Source: Rhizobium bangladeshense
GTDB taxonomy: Bacteria > Pseudomonadota > Alphaproteobacteria > Rhizobiales > Rhizobiaceae
Length of the DNA: 64,000 nt
Assembly: GCF_001662075.1 (NCBI RefSeq)
Contig: NZ_LYPL01000007.1
Location: 244,445-308,444 of the forward strand
Direction: 5' to 3'
Shown here: piece after piece, positions 1 to 8,905 of the stretch
How the letters are laid out: each line of letters starts with the position of its first letter
Numbering within the stretch: the stretch's first letter is position 1
Notes under the pieces: generated by a model
Databases searched by the model: none
What the model saw: the letters and a program-made list of their open reading frames with translations, nothing else
What the model was told of the DNA's origin: nothing
Position numbers and translations under genes: made by a program

Positions 1-640
1 TAAAGGCGTCGTAGCAGGATTGCGGGATAGGATGCGTCGGTGATGCCAGCGCCAGGGCATAAAGGATGATCGCCTCGTCGAAGCCGTGATAACGCCAGCG
101 CAGAAAGCCCGACGAGGGCTTCCAGCCCATGGAAATGGTGTCGCCCTTGTTCAGCGCCCAGCGCCAGTCGACGCGTTCGTAGATGAAGGTCGCGAGCTCA
201 CGGATTTCAGCCTCGGTCTCGTCCTGGCGATCGAAATATTGCGCTGATGTCAGGATGCCGGCAACGAGCAGAGCGGTGTCGATGGTCGAAAGCTCGCTGT
301 TCCAGGCGCGGTTGCCGGTGTCCATGTGCAGGAAATGGTAGAAGAAGCCGCGGTGGCCGGTCGCATGACGTTCCTCGCCCTGGCGCGCCTCGGCGAAGAA
401 ACGCAGCGTATTGACGGTACGTTCGGCCGCTTCCTTGCGGGTGATCCAGCAACGTTCGACGCCAACGGTATAGGAGGAAAGCGCAAAGCCGACGGCCGCG
501 ATGCTCGCCGGCACGCCGCCGATCGAGGTATCCGCTACCAGGCCATTCTCGGGATTGGAATATTTCAGGAAGTACTTGAATGCCGAATACTGCAACCTGT
601 CGACCAGGGCGGCGTCAATGTCTTCAATCCGTTGCAGCAT
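1..640 (-). CDS. Glycoamylase-like (COG5368) protein, N-terminal part, cut by window edge
   Basis: The frame opens with ATG at 640 and runs off the left edge, giving 213 residues. The visible part has the pattern of the glycoamylase-like conserved domain (PF10091/COG5368): a start around YSAFKYFLKYSNPENGLVAD, then GFALSSYTVG, GHRGFFYHFL and the strongly conserved ELSTIDTALLVAGIL, followed by YFDRQDE and later YALALASPTHP. The family occurs as stand-alone proteins and as the C-terminal domain of cyclic beta-glucan synthase NdvB. It is thought to act on glucans, but substrate is not readable here. The absence of a signal peptide suggests a cytoplasmic form. The remaining C-terminal half lies outside the window. 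Confidence 0.8.
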   Translation of the reverse strand, partial: MLQRIEDIDAALVDRLQYSAFKYFLKYSNPENGLVADTSIGGVPASIAAVGFALSSYTVGVERCWITRKEAAERTVNTLRFFAEARQGEERHATGHRGFFYHFLHMDTGNRAWNSELSTIDTALLVAGILTSAQYFDRQDETEAEIRELATFIYERVDWRWALNKGDTISMGWKPSSGFLRWRYHGFDEAIILYALALASPTHPIPQSCYDAF

Positions 641-895
641 AGGCTCCTACCCAACTGTTGCATCGCCCCCATGGTTGAACATGAGGGCCGTCCCTCGGCA
701 AATCAAACCTTTTTGATTCGCAAGGATAAGAGAACACAAACGACGGGTATCGGTCGTTAACAATTATCGGTGAAATAATATCTAGCATAAGTCATATAAG
801 CGGTGCAGCAAACGCGACGGTCCGCGCGCCACCGGCGCGGGTTATTTTCTCGCGATACTTGTATGTCAGATTCTCCCGAGACTATGTTTTCACGC
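641..895. other. Intergenic stretch
   Basis: This 255 bp gap lies between two minus-strand genes. The part next to the glycoamylase-like gene (about 720-790) is AT-rich and probably carries its promoter. No confident promoter boxes, RNA gene or repeat could be identified. Confidence 0.4.
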
Positions 896-2734
896 TCAGG
901 CGGCTTCATCGACCCGAACCAGATGGCCTGCCGTCACTTCCCGGTATCGGCGCGGCGGCGCGACGTAGCCAACCGGGCGAACGGGGCTCTTGAGCTCGTC
1001 GGTTCCGAGGTTGCGCTTGATGCCGCGACGTGAGGGGTCGGGCACCGGCACGGCTGCCATCAGCTTCTTCGTGTAGGCGTGCTGCGGGTTGCTGAACAGT
1101 TCAGCGCGCGGGCCGATCTCGACGATTTCGCCAAGATACATCACCGCGACCCGATGGCTGACGCGCTCGACCACGGCCATGTCGTGGGAAATGAACAGGA
1201 AAGCGAGGTTGAGGCTTTGCTGCAGGTCCATCAGCAGATTGCAGACCTGTGCCTTGATCGAGACATCGAGGGCCGAGACGCTTTCGTCGGCGACGATCAC
1301 CTTCGGATCGAGCGCGAGCGCGCGGGCGATGCAGATGCGCTGGCGCTGACCGCCGGAGAATTCGTGCGGATATCGTTTCATCATGTCGGGTTTCAGTCCG
1401 ACGCGTTCGAGAAGATCGGCGGCCTTGTCGCGGGCCTGGGCGCCGGTGCCGAGGCCGTGTTCGGTGATGGGTTCGGCGACTGCGGCGCCGACGGTCATGC
1501 GCGGGTTGAGGCTGGCGAAGGGATCCTGAAAGATCATCTGGATGCTGCGGCGCATCCGTCTGAGACTGACCGCGTCAAGGCTCAGCACGTCATACCCGTC
1601 GAGGCTGACGCTGCCGCCGTTCGGCTGGACGAGGCGGGTGACCGTGCGGCCGGTGGTCGACTTGCCGCAGCCGGATTCGCCGACGAGCGACAGCGTCTCG
1701 CCCTGGAAGAGATCGAAGGAGACGTCCTCGACCGCATGGATCGCGCCCGTCTTGCGGCCGAGCAGGCCGCCGCGGATATCGAAACGGGTCACAAGGTTCT
1801 TGACTTCGAGGATCGGCGTCCGGCGCCGGTCGACAGTATCGGCCACTTCGACCGGCTCGCGGCGTTCGCCGGTCGTGGTATCGATGACGGGGAAACGCAG
1901 CGGCCATTTCCGGTCGGCCATCGAGCCGAGGCGCGGCACGGCCGAGAGCAGTGCGCGGGTATAGGGATGTCTGCCGCGATGGAAGATGTCGTCGGTCGTG
2001 CCGGTTTCCACCGCTTCGCCGCGATACATGACGATGGTGCGGTCAGCAATTTCGGCAACGACGCCCATGTCGTGGGTGATGAAGAGAACGGACATGCCCT
2101 CTTCTTCCTGCAGCATCTTGATCAGGTCGAGAATCTGGCCCTGGATCGTCACGTCGAGCGCCGTCGTCGGTTCGTCGGCGATCAGCAGTTTCGGCCGGCT
2201 GGCGAGCGCCATGGCGATCATTACGCGCTGGCGCATGCCGCCCGAGAACTGGTGCGGATATTCGTCGAAGCGCGAAGCGGCGTTGGGGATGCGGACCTTT
2301 TCCAGCAGCCGCACGGTCTCGGCCCGCGCCTCGGCCTTGCCGATCTCGCCGTGGCAGGTGAGCGCTTCGGAGATCTGGCGGCCGATGGTGAAAATCGGGT
2401 TGAGGGATGTCATCGGCTCCTGGAAGATCATTGCGGCGTCGTTGCCGCGCACCCGGCGCATCTCCCTTTCCGGAAGGCTGAGAACATCCTTGCCATTCAA
2501 GGTGATGGCACCATCGATGCGGCTCGATCCGTTGGCGAGCAACCGCATGATCGAAAGGGAGGTGACGCTCTTGCCCGATCCGCTTTCGCCGACGATTGCC
2601 ACGGTCTCGCCAGGCATGACATCGAAGGAGACGTCGCGCACCACCGGCTTCCAGTCGCCATCGACGAGGAAGGAGGTCGTCAGGTTCCGGACGGAGAGAA
2701 CAGGAGAGGCGGGGGCCGAAGAAACATCATTCAT
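896..2734 (-). CDS. Fused double ATPase of a peptide/glutathione-type ABC importer (GsiA-like)
   Basis: This 612-residue protein contains two complete ABC nucleotide-binding domains, as in GsiA of the E. coli glutathione importer. The first has Walker A GESGSGKS (49-56), signature FSGGMRQR (163-170) and Walker B LLIADE (183-188). The second has Walker A GESGCGKS (352-359), signature FSGGQRQR (459-466) and Walker B VIVADES (479-485). The oligopeptide-type C-terminal segments (HPYT and HAYTKKLMAAVP) follow each domain. It would energise the two permeases encoded at 5323-7142. It is the last gene of the cluster, 24 bp after the DUF1028 gene, with a visible RBS (AAAGGGAAC). The precise peptide substrate is inferred from neighbours, not from this protein. 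Confidence 0.9.
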   Translation of the reverse strand: MNDVSSAPASPVLSVRNLTTSFLVDGDWKPVVRDVSFDVMPGETVAIVGESGSGKSVTSLSIMRLLANGSSRIDGAITLNGKDVLSLPEREMRRVRGNDAAMIFQEPMTSLNPIFTIGRQISEALTCHGEIGKAEARAETVRLLEKVRIPNAASRFDEYPHQFSGGMRQRVMIAMALASRPKLLIADEPTTALDVTIQGQILDLIKMLQEEEGMSVLFITHDMGVVAEIADRTIVMYRGEAVETGTTDDIFHRGRHPYTRALLSAVPRLGSMADRKWPLRFPVIDTTTGERREPVEVADTVDRRRTPILEVKNLVTRFDIRGGLLGRKTGAIHAVEDVSFDLFQGETLSLVGESGCGKSTTGRTVTRLVQPNGGSVSLDGYDVLSLDAVSLRRMRRSIQMIFQDPFASLNPRMTVGAAVAEPITEHGLGTGAQARDKAADLLERVGLKPDMMKRYPHEFSGGQRQRICIARALALDPKVIVADESVSALDVSIKAQVCNLLMDLQQSLNLAFLFISHDMAVVERVSHRVAVMYLGEIVEIGPRAELFSNPQHAYTKKLMAAVPVPDPSRRGIKRNLGTDELKSPVRPVGYVAPPRRYREVTAGHLVRVDEAA

Positions 2735-2758
2735 GTCGTTCCCTTTGTGTTATCGAAT

Positions 2759-3514
2759 TCACGTCTTCAAAGGCGTGGCGAAAGAGGCGGAAGGCCTGCC
2801 TGCCGCTATGCGAGCCGCTTCCAGCGTCGCGATCTTTTCATCGATCTCGCGCCTGTCGGGCATGCCGTTCGGATTTTGCCGCGTCGCCATCGTCTCCGCG
2901 ACATGCAGGTAACGTTCACCCGCCACGGTTTGGAGGCGGACAAGTTCGGCGAGCGGATCGGGATGATCGTCGGCGCGGATACTCAGCCAAGGATAATCCT
3001 GATCGCGATGGACGACGAGGGCGGCGGACTGTCTGCCGCGCTTGTCACCGCCGGCATCCTCGCCTGCCTGCATCGCAAACAGCAGGCGTTCGGCCAACGG
3101 CTTGTCCATTGCCTTGTTATAGGTGGCAAGCGTTTCGGTGATGACCTCGGGACCCGCAAGCATGTTGCCGGCGACCGAGACGTTTTCGTCGATCAGATGC
3201 CCCGCCCAGTCGATGCATGCGGCGCCGGTGAAGGCGGCGTTGCGCCCCTTTGCATCGATGAGGTGCAGCTGCCGCTGATTGCGGCCGGCGTCACGCGCGG
3301 TCAGCTCGGCGATGATTTCCTTCGGCGCTTTGCCCGCGGCCAGTAGCGACAGGCCGTCGACGCCGTAAAGCGGGCTGACGAAGGCCTGCGTGGCGACGGC
3401 ACCGATGCTGCCGCGAATATGCGGCACAAGGGCGCCGACGGCGAAGAAGCGGCTCGCGACGGCGATGCCGAGATAACCAGTCAAGGGATCACGGGCGACG
3501 ATCGACCAGGTCAT
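2759..3514 (-). CDS. DUF1028 family protein (putative Ntn-hydrolase-like)
   Basis: A 251-residue protein beginning MTWSIVARDPLTGYLGIAVA, which is the typical start of DUF1028 (PF06267). The short pattern FFAVGALVPHIRG followed by GAVATQA is also typical. Members are often found beside gamma-glutamyltransferases and peptide ABC importers and are suspected Ntn-type hydrolases, but function is not established to my knowledge. A longer open frame upstream exists, but this start lies 2 bp after the stop of the gamma-glutamyltransferase gene, so the two are almost certainly translated together. The context suggests processing of imported gamma-glutamyl or related peptides. Confidence 0.8.
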   Translation of the reverse strand: MTWSIVARDPLTGYLGIAVASRFFAVGALVPHIRGSIGAVATQAFVSPLYGVDGLSLLAAGKAPKEIIAELTARDAGRNQRQLHLIDAKGRNAAFTGAACIDWAGHLIDENVSVAGNMLAGPEVITETLATYNKAMDKPLAERLLFAMQAGEDAGGDKRGRQSAALVVHRDQDYPWLSIRADDHPDPLAELVRLQTVAGERYLHVAETMATRQNPNGMPDRREIDEKIATLEAARIAAGRPSASFATPLKT

Positions 3515-3516
3515 GG

Positions 3517-5301
3517 CTATCTCCCGATCGCATAAGCCTGCATCAGGCGCGGGGTGGCTGCGGCGCGCAACAGTCCGTCGGCATCGCGTCTCGCAGCGGT
3601 CAGCCGGCCGACCGTCCAGGGATCGGCGACCGTCAGCTTGTGGCCCTTGCGGCGCAAGGCATCGAGGACATCGGGGCCGAAATTCGCCTCCGCCATCAGG
3701 CTGCCGGGTTCGCGGGTGCGCGGATAGAAGGAGGCCGGAAAATGCGAGGTGTGGAACAGCGGCTGGTCGATCGCCGCCTGCAGGTTCAACCTGTGATGGG
3801 CATAACGCAGGAAGAAGGAGAGCTGCCACTGCTCTTGCTGGTCGCCGCCCGGTGTGCCGAAGGCCAGCGTCGGGCGGCCGTCGTAGAGGCCGAGCGAAGG
3901 CGTCAGCGTCGTGCGCGGCCGTTTGCCGGGGGCAAGCGACGTCGGCAGGCCTGGTTTCAGCCAGAACATCTGGGCGCGGGAATTGAGGCAGAAGCCAAGG
4001 CCGGGCACGGTCGGCGAGGATTGCAGCCAGCCGCCTGATGGCGTGACGGAAACCATGTTGCCGTCGCGGTCGATGACGTCGATATGCACCGTGTCGCCGC
4101 GCTTTTCGGAAAGATGCGCCATGGTCGGCTCGTAGACGGCGCCGGTCTTCGAATCCGCACCGAGCATCGTCATCGTCAGATCATGCTGCGCCTCGAAGCC
4201 AGGAACGATGCCGGCGCGAAGATCGAAGGAGGCGTCCGCGCCGATAAGCTTGCGGCGCTCGGCGGCATAGGCCTCCGACAGCAGATGCGTGACAGGGATC
4301 TCCGAAAAATCAGGATCGCCGTAATAGACTTCGCGGTCGGCGAAGGCGAGCTTCATCGCCTCGACGACGGTATGGACGAAATCGGCGCCAATGGAGTCCA
4401 TTGCGCCGAGATCAAAGCCTTTGAGGATCGACAGGGTCTGCAGGAAGACCGGACCCTGGCCCCAGGGGCCGATCTTGGCGATGGTCCAGCCATGATAATC
4501 ATAGGTCAGCGGCTCCTCGATCGTTGCCGACCAGTTTGCCATGTCGCTGGCAGTCAAAACGCCCTTGTGACGGTTGCCGCTCGCATCCATCACCTCGGCG
4601 GTCTTCAGATAGTCGTCGATCGTCTCGGCGACGAAGCCGCGATAGAAGGCGTCGCGGGCCGCCTGCACTTGCGCTTCCCTGCCGCTTTTCGCCTCGGCCT
4701 CGTCGATGATACGTTTCCAGGTTTCGGCAAGCACCGGATTCCTGAAATTCGCATGCGCTTGGGGCGCGCTGCCGCCCGGCAGCCAGGTCTCGTAGGAGGT
4801 CGGCCATTCCTTCTCGAAGAAGGCGGCGAGCCCTTGGATGGTGGCGGAGACGCGCGGCAGCATCGGATGGCCGTGCTCGGCGTAATAAATCGCCGGTTCC
4901 AGCACATCGCGCACGCTCATCGAGCCGTAGTCGCGCAGCATCAGCATCCAGCCATCGAAGGAGCCGGGGATGACGGTCGCAAGCAGCCCGTCGCCGGGGA
5001 TCAGGCTCAGGCCTTCCGCCGTATAATGTTCGATCGTTGCGCCGGCGGGGGCAGGTCCTTGCGCGCAGATGACCTCGACCTTGTCCTTCTTCTTCGAATA
5101 GATCACCGCCGGCAGGTCGCCGCCCGGACCGCAAAGATGCGGCTCGACGATCTGCAGCACGAAACCTGTCGCTACCGCCGCATCGAAGGCGTTGCCGCCC
5201 TTTTCGAGAATGCTCATGCCGACGGCCGAGGCGATCCAGTGCGTCGAGGTGACGACGCCGAAGGTGCCGAGGATCTCGGGACGGGTCGTGAATGCGGTCA
5301 T
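3517..5301 (-). CDS. Gamma-glutamyltransferase family protein
   Basis: This 594-residue Ntn-hydrolase of the Ggt family would cleave or transfer gamma-glutamyl groups from glutathione or similar peptides. Family features are ATGFVLQIVEPHLCGPGGDL near 45-63, PAPAGAT, the IPGSFDGW region near 111-118, and the autoprocessing site. The catalytic threonine is probably T404 in GDTVHIDVID; the canonical site reads TTHxSVVD, so the second Thr and the Ser are replaced (V and D) while the nucleophile is kept. Downstream GxxLNSR (FCLNSRAQMF) and GTPGGDQQ are conserved. No signal peptide is visible, so it appears cytoplasmic, unlike E. coli periplasmic Ggt. RBS AAAGGACA precedes the ATG. It sits inside the peptide importer cluster. 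Confidence 0.88.
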   Translation of the reverse strand: MTAFTTRPEILGTFGVVTSTHWIASAVGMSILEKGGNAFDAAVATGFVLQIVEPHLCGPGGDLPAVIYSKKKDKVEVICAQGPAPAGATIEHYTAEGLSLIPGDGLLATVIPGSFDGWMLMLRDYGSMSVRDVLEPAIYYAEHGHPMLPRVSATIQGLAAFFEKEWPTSYETWLPGGSAPQAHANFRNPVLAETWKRIIDEAEAKSGREAQVQAARDAFYRGFVAETIDDYLKTAEVMDASGNRHKGVLTASDMANWSATIEEPLTYDYHGWTIAKIGPWGQGPVFLQTLSILKGFDLGAMDSIGADFVHTVVEAMKLAFADREVYYGDPDFSEIPVTHLLSEAYAAERRKLIGADASFDLRAGIVPGFEAQHDLTMTMLGADSKTGAVYEPTMAHLSEKRGDTVHIDVIDRDGNMVSVTPSGGWLQSSPTVPGLGFCLNSRAQMFWLKPGLPTSLAPGKRPRTTLTPSLGLYDGRPTLAFGTPGGDQQEQWQLSFFLRYAHHRLNLQAAIDQPLFHTSHFPASFYPRTREPGSLMAEANFGPDVLDALRRKGHKLTVADPWTVGRLTAARRDADGLLRAAATPRLMQAYAIGR

Positions 5302-5322
5302 GTCAAATGTCCTTTCGAGAAA

Positions 5323-6198
5323 TCATGCTTCGCGCGGATCGAGCGCATCGCGCAGGCCGTCGCCTAAGAGATTGAAACCGATAACGACGAGGAAGATCGC
5401 GGCTCCCGGCCACATCGCCATCCAAGGCGCCTGGGAGAGGAAATTCTTGGCGACGTTCAGCATCGAGCCCCAGCTCGGCGCCGGCGGTTGCTGTCCGAGG
5501 CCGAGAAAGGAGAGGCTCGCTTCGGCGATGATCGCGGTGGCGATGGTCAACGTCGCCTGCACGAGGATCGGCGCGAAGACGTTCGGCAGGATATAGCGGG
5601 TGATGATGCTCGAGGATCGCAGGCCGATCGAGCGGGCGCCCTCGACATATTCCTCAGTCTTGACCGAAAGCACCTGGCCGCGCGTCAGCCGCACGAAGAC
5701 CGGCATGGCCGAAAGACCGATCGCAATCATCGCATTGGTCAGGCTCGGACCGAGAAAGGCTGCAAGCGCGATCGCGGTGATGAGGAAAGGCATGGCCAGA
5801 AAGGCTTCGGTGATGCGGGAGATCACCATGTCGATCCAGCCGCCGAAATACCCGGAGACGAGGCCGAAGGGCACGCCGATGACAACGGCGATCGCCACCG
5901 AGAAGACGCCTGCCATCAGCGAAGCCTGCGCGCCCCAGATCATCCGGGAAAGAATGTCGCGGCCGATGTCGTCGGTGCCAAGCCAATGGGCGGCGGAGGG
6001 GGCTTTGCGGATCGCCGACCAGCTTGTGGCGTTCGGATCGGGAATCGGAAGAAGGGGGGCGGCAACCGCGAGGATGGCGAAGAAGACGATGATCGCAAGG
6101 CCGACGAGGGCGCCCTTGTTGGCCTTCAGCTTGTGCCAGGCGCGGCTCGGCGTGCGGTCGACCGCAGCGGGAATGCCGGTCTCTCCGATCGCGGTCAT
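5323..6198 (-). CDS. Peptide-type ABC transporter permease (DppC/GsiD-like)
   Basis: A 291-residue inner-membrane permease. It has the N-terminal OppC-type segment (one membrane helix near 30-55) and the LGTDDIGRDILSRMIWGAQ motif typical of DppC/GsiD subunits, followed by five more hydrophobic segments. The EAA-loop is recognisable (EYVEGARSIGLRSSSIITRYILPN, with the conserved G). Its start codon overlaps the stop of the partner permease by an ATGA, so the two subunits are translationally coupled. It forms the channel with the protein encoded at 6195-7142. Confidence 0.92.
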   Translation of the reverse strand: MTAIGETGIPAAVDRTPSRAWHKLKANKGALVGLAIIVFFAILAVAAPLLPIPDPNATSWSAIRKAPSAAHWLGTDDIGRDILSRMIWGAQASLMAGVFSVAIAVVIGVPFGLVSGYFGGWIDMVISRITEAFLAMPFLITAIALAAFLGPSLTNAMIAIGLSAMPVFVRLTRGQVLSVKTEEYVEGARSIGLRSSSIITRYILPNVFAPILVQATLTIATAIIAEASLSFLGLGQQPPAPSWGSMLNVAKNFLSQAPWMAMWPGAAIFLVVIGFNLLGDGLRDALDPREA

Positions 6199-7142
6199 AG
6201 AGCGGCCCTCATGCGCGGATTGAGCAGGACGTAGAGGATGTCGGCCAGGAGGTTCATCAGGATGAAGCCGATCGCGGTGCAGATCACCACGCCCTGGACG
6301 ACGGCGTAGTCGCGGTTGAAGACGGCGTCGACGATGAGCTTTCCAAAACCCGGAATGGTGAAGATCTGTTCTGTCAACACGGCGCCGGCGAGCAGTTCGC
6401 CGAAGAGCAGGGCGGTCAGCGTCACGATCGGCAACACCGCATTGCGGAAGCTGTGTTCGAGCACGACGGTGCTTTCCGGCAGTCCCTTGGCGCGGGCGGT
6501 GCGGATGTAGTCGGCGCTCAGCACACTGAGCATTGCCGAGCGGGTATGCCGCATCAGGGTCGCAGCCAGCGCGTTGCCGAGCACGAAGGAAGGCATCAGC
6601 ATCGTTTCCAGCGACCGCAGTGGGTTGCTGAAGAAGGGTTCGTAGCCGGATGCCGGCAACCAGCCGAGATTGACCGAAACCAGCAGGATCAGCATGATGC
6701 CCAGCCAGAAATTCGGGATCGACAGGCCTGTCAGCGCGATGATGTTGGCGACATAGTCGATCATCGAGTTCTTCTTGACGGCCGCCAGGATGCCCATCGG
6801 CACGCCGATGACAAAGGCGAAGATCATCGACATGATGGCAAGCTGGATGGTGACCGGCAGCTTGTCGCCAATGAGCTGCAGAACGGGCTGGTTGGTGCGC
6901 AGCGAAATGCCGAGATCACCCTGAAGGGCGGCGCCCAGCCAGCGGACATATTGATAGGGCACGGGATCGTTCAGCCGGTATTTCTCGCGCAGGAATTCGA
7001 GAACCTGCGGGTCGCGTTCCTCGCCGGCCATGGCGAGGATCGGATCGCCGGGCAGCAGCTTCTGCAGGGAGAAGACGAAGATCGAAATGATCAAAAGCGT
7101 CGGTATGGCGACCAAGAGCCGTTTGGCGATGTAGGTATACAT
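6195..7142 (-). CDS. Peptide-type ABC transporter permease (DppB/GsiC-like)
   Basis: A 315-residue permease starting MYTYIAKRLLVAIPTLLIIS, which is the standard DppB/GsiC N-terminus. An in-frame ATG 21 bp upstream at 7163 falls in the repeat element and is less likely. The conserved LLPGDPI segment, six hydrophobic helices and the EAA-loop (YIRTARAKGLPESTV) are present. It overlaps the next permease by four bases. The gene follows the solute-binding-protein gene after a 165 bp spacer filled by a hairpin and a dispersed repeat. Confidence 0.92.
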   Translation of the reverse strand: MYTYIAKRLLVAIPTLLIISIFVFSLQKLLPGDPILAMAGEERDPQVLEFLREKYRLNDPVPYQYVRWLGAALQGDLGISLRTNQPVLQLIGDKLPVTIQLAIMSMIFAFVIGVPMGILAAVKKNSMIDYVANIIALTGLSIPNFWLGIMLILLVSVNLGWLPASGYEPFFSNPLRSLETMLMPSFVLGNALAATLMRHTRSAMLSVLSADYIRTARAKGLPESTVVLEHSFRNAVLPIVTLTALLFGELLAGAVLTEQIFTIPGFGKLIVDAVFNRDYAVVQGVVICTAIGFILMNLLADILYVLLNPRMRAAL

Positions 7143-7162
7143 GGGCGATCCTGACGCGATCA

Positions 7163-7266
7163 AAGCATGTCGCGCAAAAGTGTGCAGCGGTTTTGCGATA
7201 ACAACATGCGTAAAACAAAAAGCTAAAGCGCGTGAAGCGTATCTGAAAAGTTGCGACGCGCTTTAG
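7163..7266. repeat. Dispersed palindromic repeat, copy 1 of the AAAAGTGTGCAGCGG type
   Basis: The stretch begins AAGCATGTCGCGCAAAAGTG and ends with the inverted pair CTAAAGCGCGT / ACGCGCTTTAG. A second clear copy with the same start and the same CTAAAGCGC...GCGCTTTAG end lies at 39346-39443. Shorter relatives with the core AAAAGTGTGAGCGGTTTT lie at 14133-14180 and 22621-22669. It is intergenic, between the binding-protein and permease genes of one operon. Confidence 0.75.
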
Positions 7267-7298
7267 AATCATGCGGCGGGGGTTTCCGCCGCATGATT
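7267..7298 (-). promoter_or_regulatory. Strong hairpin after the solute-binding-protein gene
   Basis: A perfect 13 bp inverted repeat (AATCATGCGGCGG / CCGCCGCATGATT, loop of 6) lies 9 bp after the binding-protein stop codon. There is no U-run after it on the minus strand, so it is more likely an mRNA-stabilising or partial-attenuation structure than a full terminator. Such structures commonly let the binding protein be made in excess over the membrane subunits. Confidence 0.6.
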
Positions 7299-7307
7299 TG
7301 CTTATGA

Positions 7308-8816
7308 TCAGCCGGCTTTCTTGACGCCGACGAGGCGGATCATGCCATCCGGCGACGGGATGAAGCCGGTGATGTTCTTGTGCAGCGCCCAGATCCAGGA
7401 CTGATGGCCGAGATAGATGATCGGCAGATCATCGTTGAGGATGACGGCAGCGGCATCATACTTCTGCTTGCGCACGGCATCGTCGGTCGAGGCGCGGGCT
7501 TCGTTCAGCAGCTTGTCCACTTCGGGATTGCAGTATTTCGTGTCGTTGATGCCGCCCTTGCAGGTGATGAACTGATGGATGTTGCCATCGGGATCGACGC
7601 GACCGGACCAGTCGGAACGGCTGAGCTGATAGTTGCCGGCGGTCTGCTCGCTCAGCAACGTCGCGAATTCCGTCGATTTCAGGCTGACGTCGAAGCCGGC
7701 TTCGCCGACCATCGACTGGATGATCTGCATCATCTGCATGGCGACGGGATTGTTCGGGATCTGCAGTTCGATCGGCACGCGGTCGAAGCCGGCTTCCTTG
7801 ATCAGCGCCTTGGCCTTGTCGAGATCGCGGGCGGGGACGGGAATATCCTTATCGAACCACGGGCTGCTCGGCGGGAAGGGCTGGTTGCCGGAGACCGCTG
7901 TGCCTTCATAGACGATCTGGTTGACGGCATCGCGGTCGATCGCCAGCGAGAAGGCCTGGCGCAGGCGCTTGTCCTTGCCGAAAAGATTGTCGGCACGCGC
8001 ACCATTGCCGATATTGGAATAGAGCGCCATGTAGCCGGTGCCGACGGCGTCGGCATAGACGAGGCTCGAATCCGCCTTCACCGCCTCAGCGTCGGTCGCG
8101 GCCAGGCGCTCGATCATGTCGAGATCGCCGGACCGCAGGTTGGCGAGGCGCACCGTCGTATCCGGGATCGGCAGATAGGTCAGCTTGTCGACAAAGATCT
8201 TGTCCTTATTCCAGTAGTCCTGGAACTTCTCGAGCACGATGCGGTCCTGCTGGACGCGCTCGACGAACTTGAACGGACCGGCGCAGACCGGGTGATCGCC
8301 GAACTTGGCGCCGAGTTCCTTGGCGGCCTTCGGCGAGACGATCATGCCGGCGCGGTCGGAAAGCTGGGCAAGAAGGGTAACGTCAGGCGCCTTGAGGGTG
8401 AACTTGACCTCGTATTCGCTTGTCGCCTCGACCTTTGCGACCGAGCTGAGCTCGCTCTTGCGGCGCGATTCCGGCAGGGTGATGTTGCGCTCGATGGTGG
8501 CGGCTACGGCTTCGGCGTTGAAAGGAGTCTCGTCATGGAACTTGACGCCTTGACGCAGCTTCATGGTGAGCTCCTTGCCGTCGGCCGACCAGCTCCATTC
8601 GGTGGCAAGCTGCGGCACGATCTTCAGATCCGGCGAGACGTCGACGAGCTTGTCACACATTGCATTATAAACGATGCGGCCGACGAAGGTGCGCGACTGG
8701 GCGGGATCGAGCACGTCGGCATCGTCTTGCAGGCCGATCTTCAGGTCGACGGCGAAGGCAGGAAGGGCAAACAAAGCGCCGGCAACGGTGGCGGTCAGCA
8801 ATTTGGCGATCTTCAT
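7308..8816 (-). CDS. Periplasmic solute-binding protein, family 5 (peptide/glutathione type)
   Basis: A 502-residue protein with a clear signal peptide (MKIAKLLTATVAGALFALPAFA, cleavage after about residue 22) and the SBP_bac_5 fold. The YNAMCDKLVDVSPDLKIVPQLA region, LRQGVKFHDETPFNAEAV and RQAFSLAIDRDAV are typical of DppA/GsiB. It would capture peptides in the periplasm for the two permeases downstream. The RBS GAGGAGAA directly precedes the start and could pair with the anti-SD loops of the small RNA at 19.4 kb. No lipobox is seen, so it should be a free periplasmic protein. Confidence 0.92.
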   Translation of the reverse strand: MKIAKLLTATVAGALFALPAFAVDLKIGLQDDADVLDPAQSRTFVGRIVYNAMCDKLVDVSPDLKIVPQLATEWSWSADGKELTMKLRQGVKFHDETPFNAEAVAATIERNITLPESRRKSELSSVAKVEATSEYEVKFTLKAPDVTLLAQLSDRAGMIVSPKAAKELGAKFGDHPVCAGPFKFVERVQQDRIVLEKFQDYWNKDKIFVDKLTYLPIPDTTVRLANLRSGDLDMIERLAATDAEAVKADSSLVYADAVGTGYMALYSNIGNGARADNLFGKDKRLRQAFSLAIDRDAVNQIVYEGTAVSGNQPFPPSSPWFDKDIPVPARDLDKAKALIKEAGFDRVPIELQIPNNPVAMQMMQIIQSMVGEAGFDVSLKSTEFATLLSEQTAGNYQLSRSDWSGRVDPDGNIHQFITCKGGINDTKYCNPEVDKLLNEARASTDDAVRKQKYDAAAVILNDDLPIIYLGHQSWIWALHKNITGFIPSPDGMIRLVGVKKAG

Positions 8817-8905
8817 TCCATTCTCCTCTGTTCTTGTGTTTGGTTTTTGCTTCCATTCCGGCGGTTATGGCCCGCCTGTGTTTTTTCTCCCACTTGCCTC
8901 CCTAC

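Noticed and set aside
1079..3346. A 755-residue plus-strand open frame
   Set aside because: Antisense to the double ATPase and the DUF1028 gene. Its amino-acid make-up is that of a reverse-frame shadow in high-GC DNA, and the minus-strand proteins carry full motifs.
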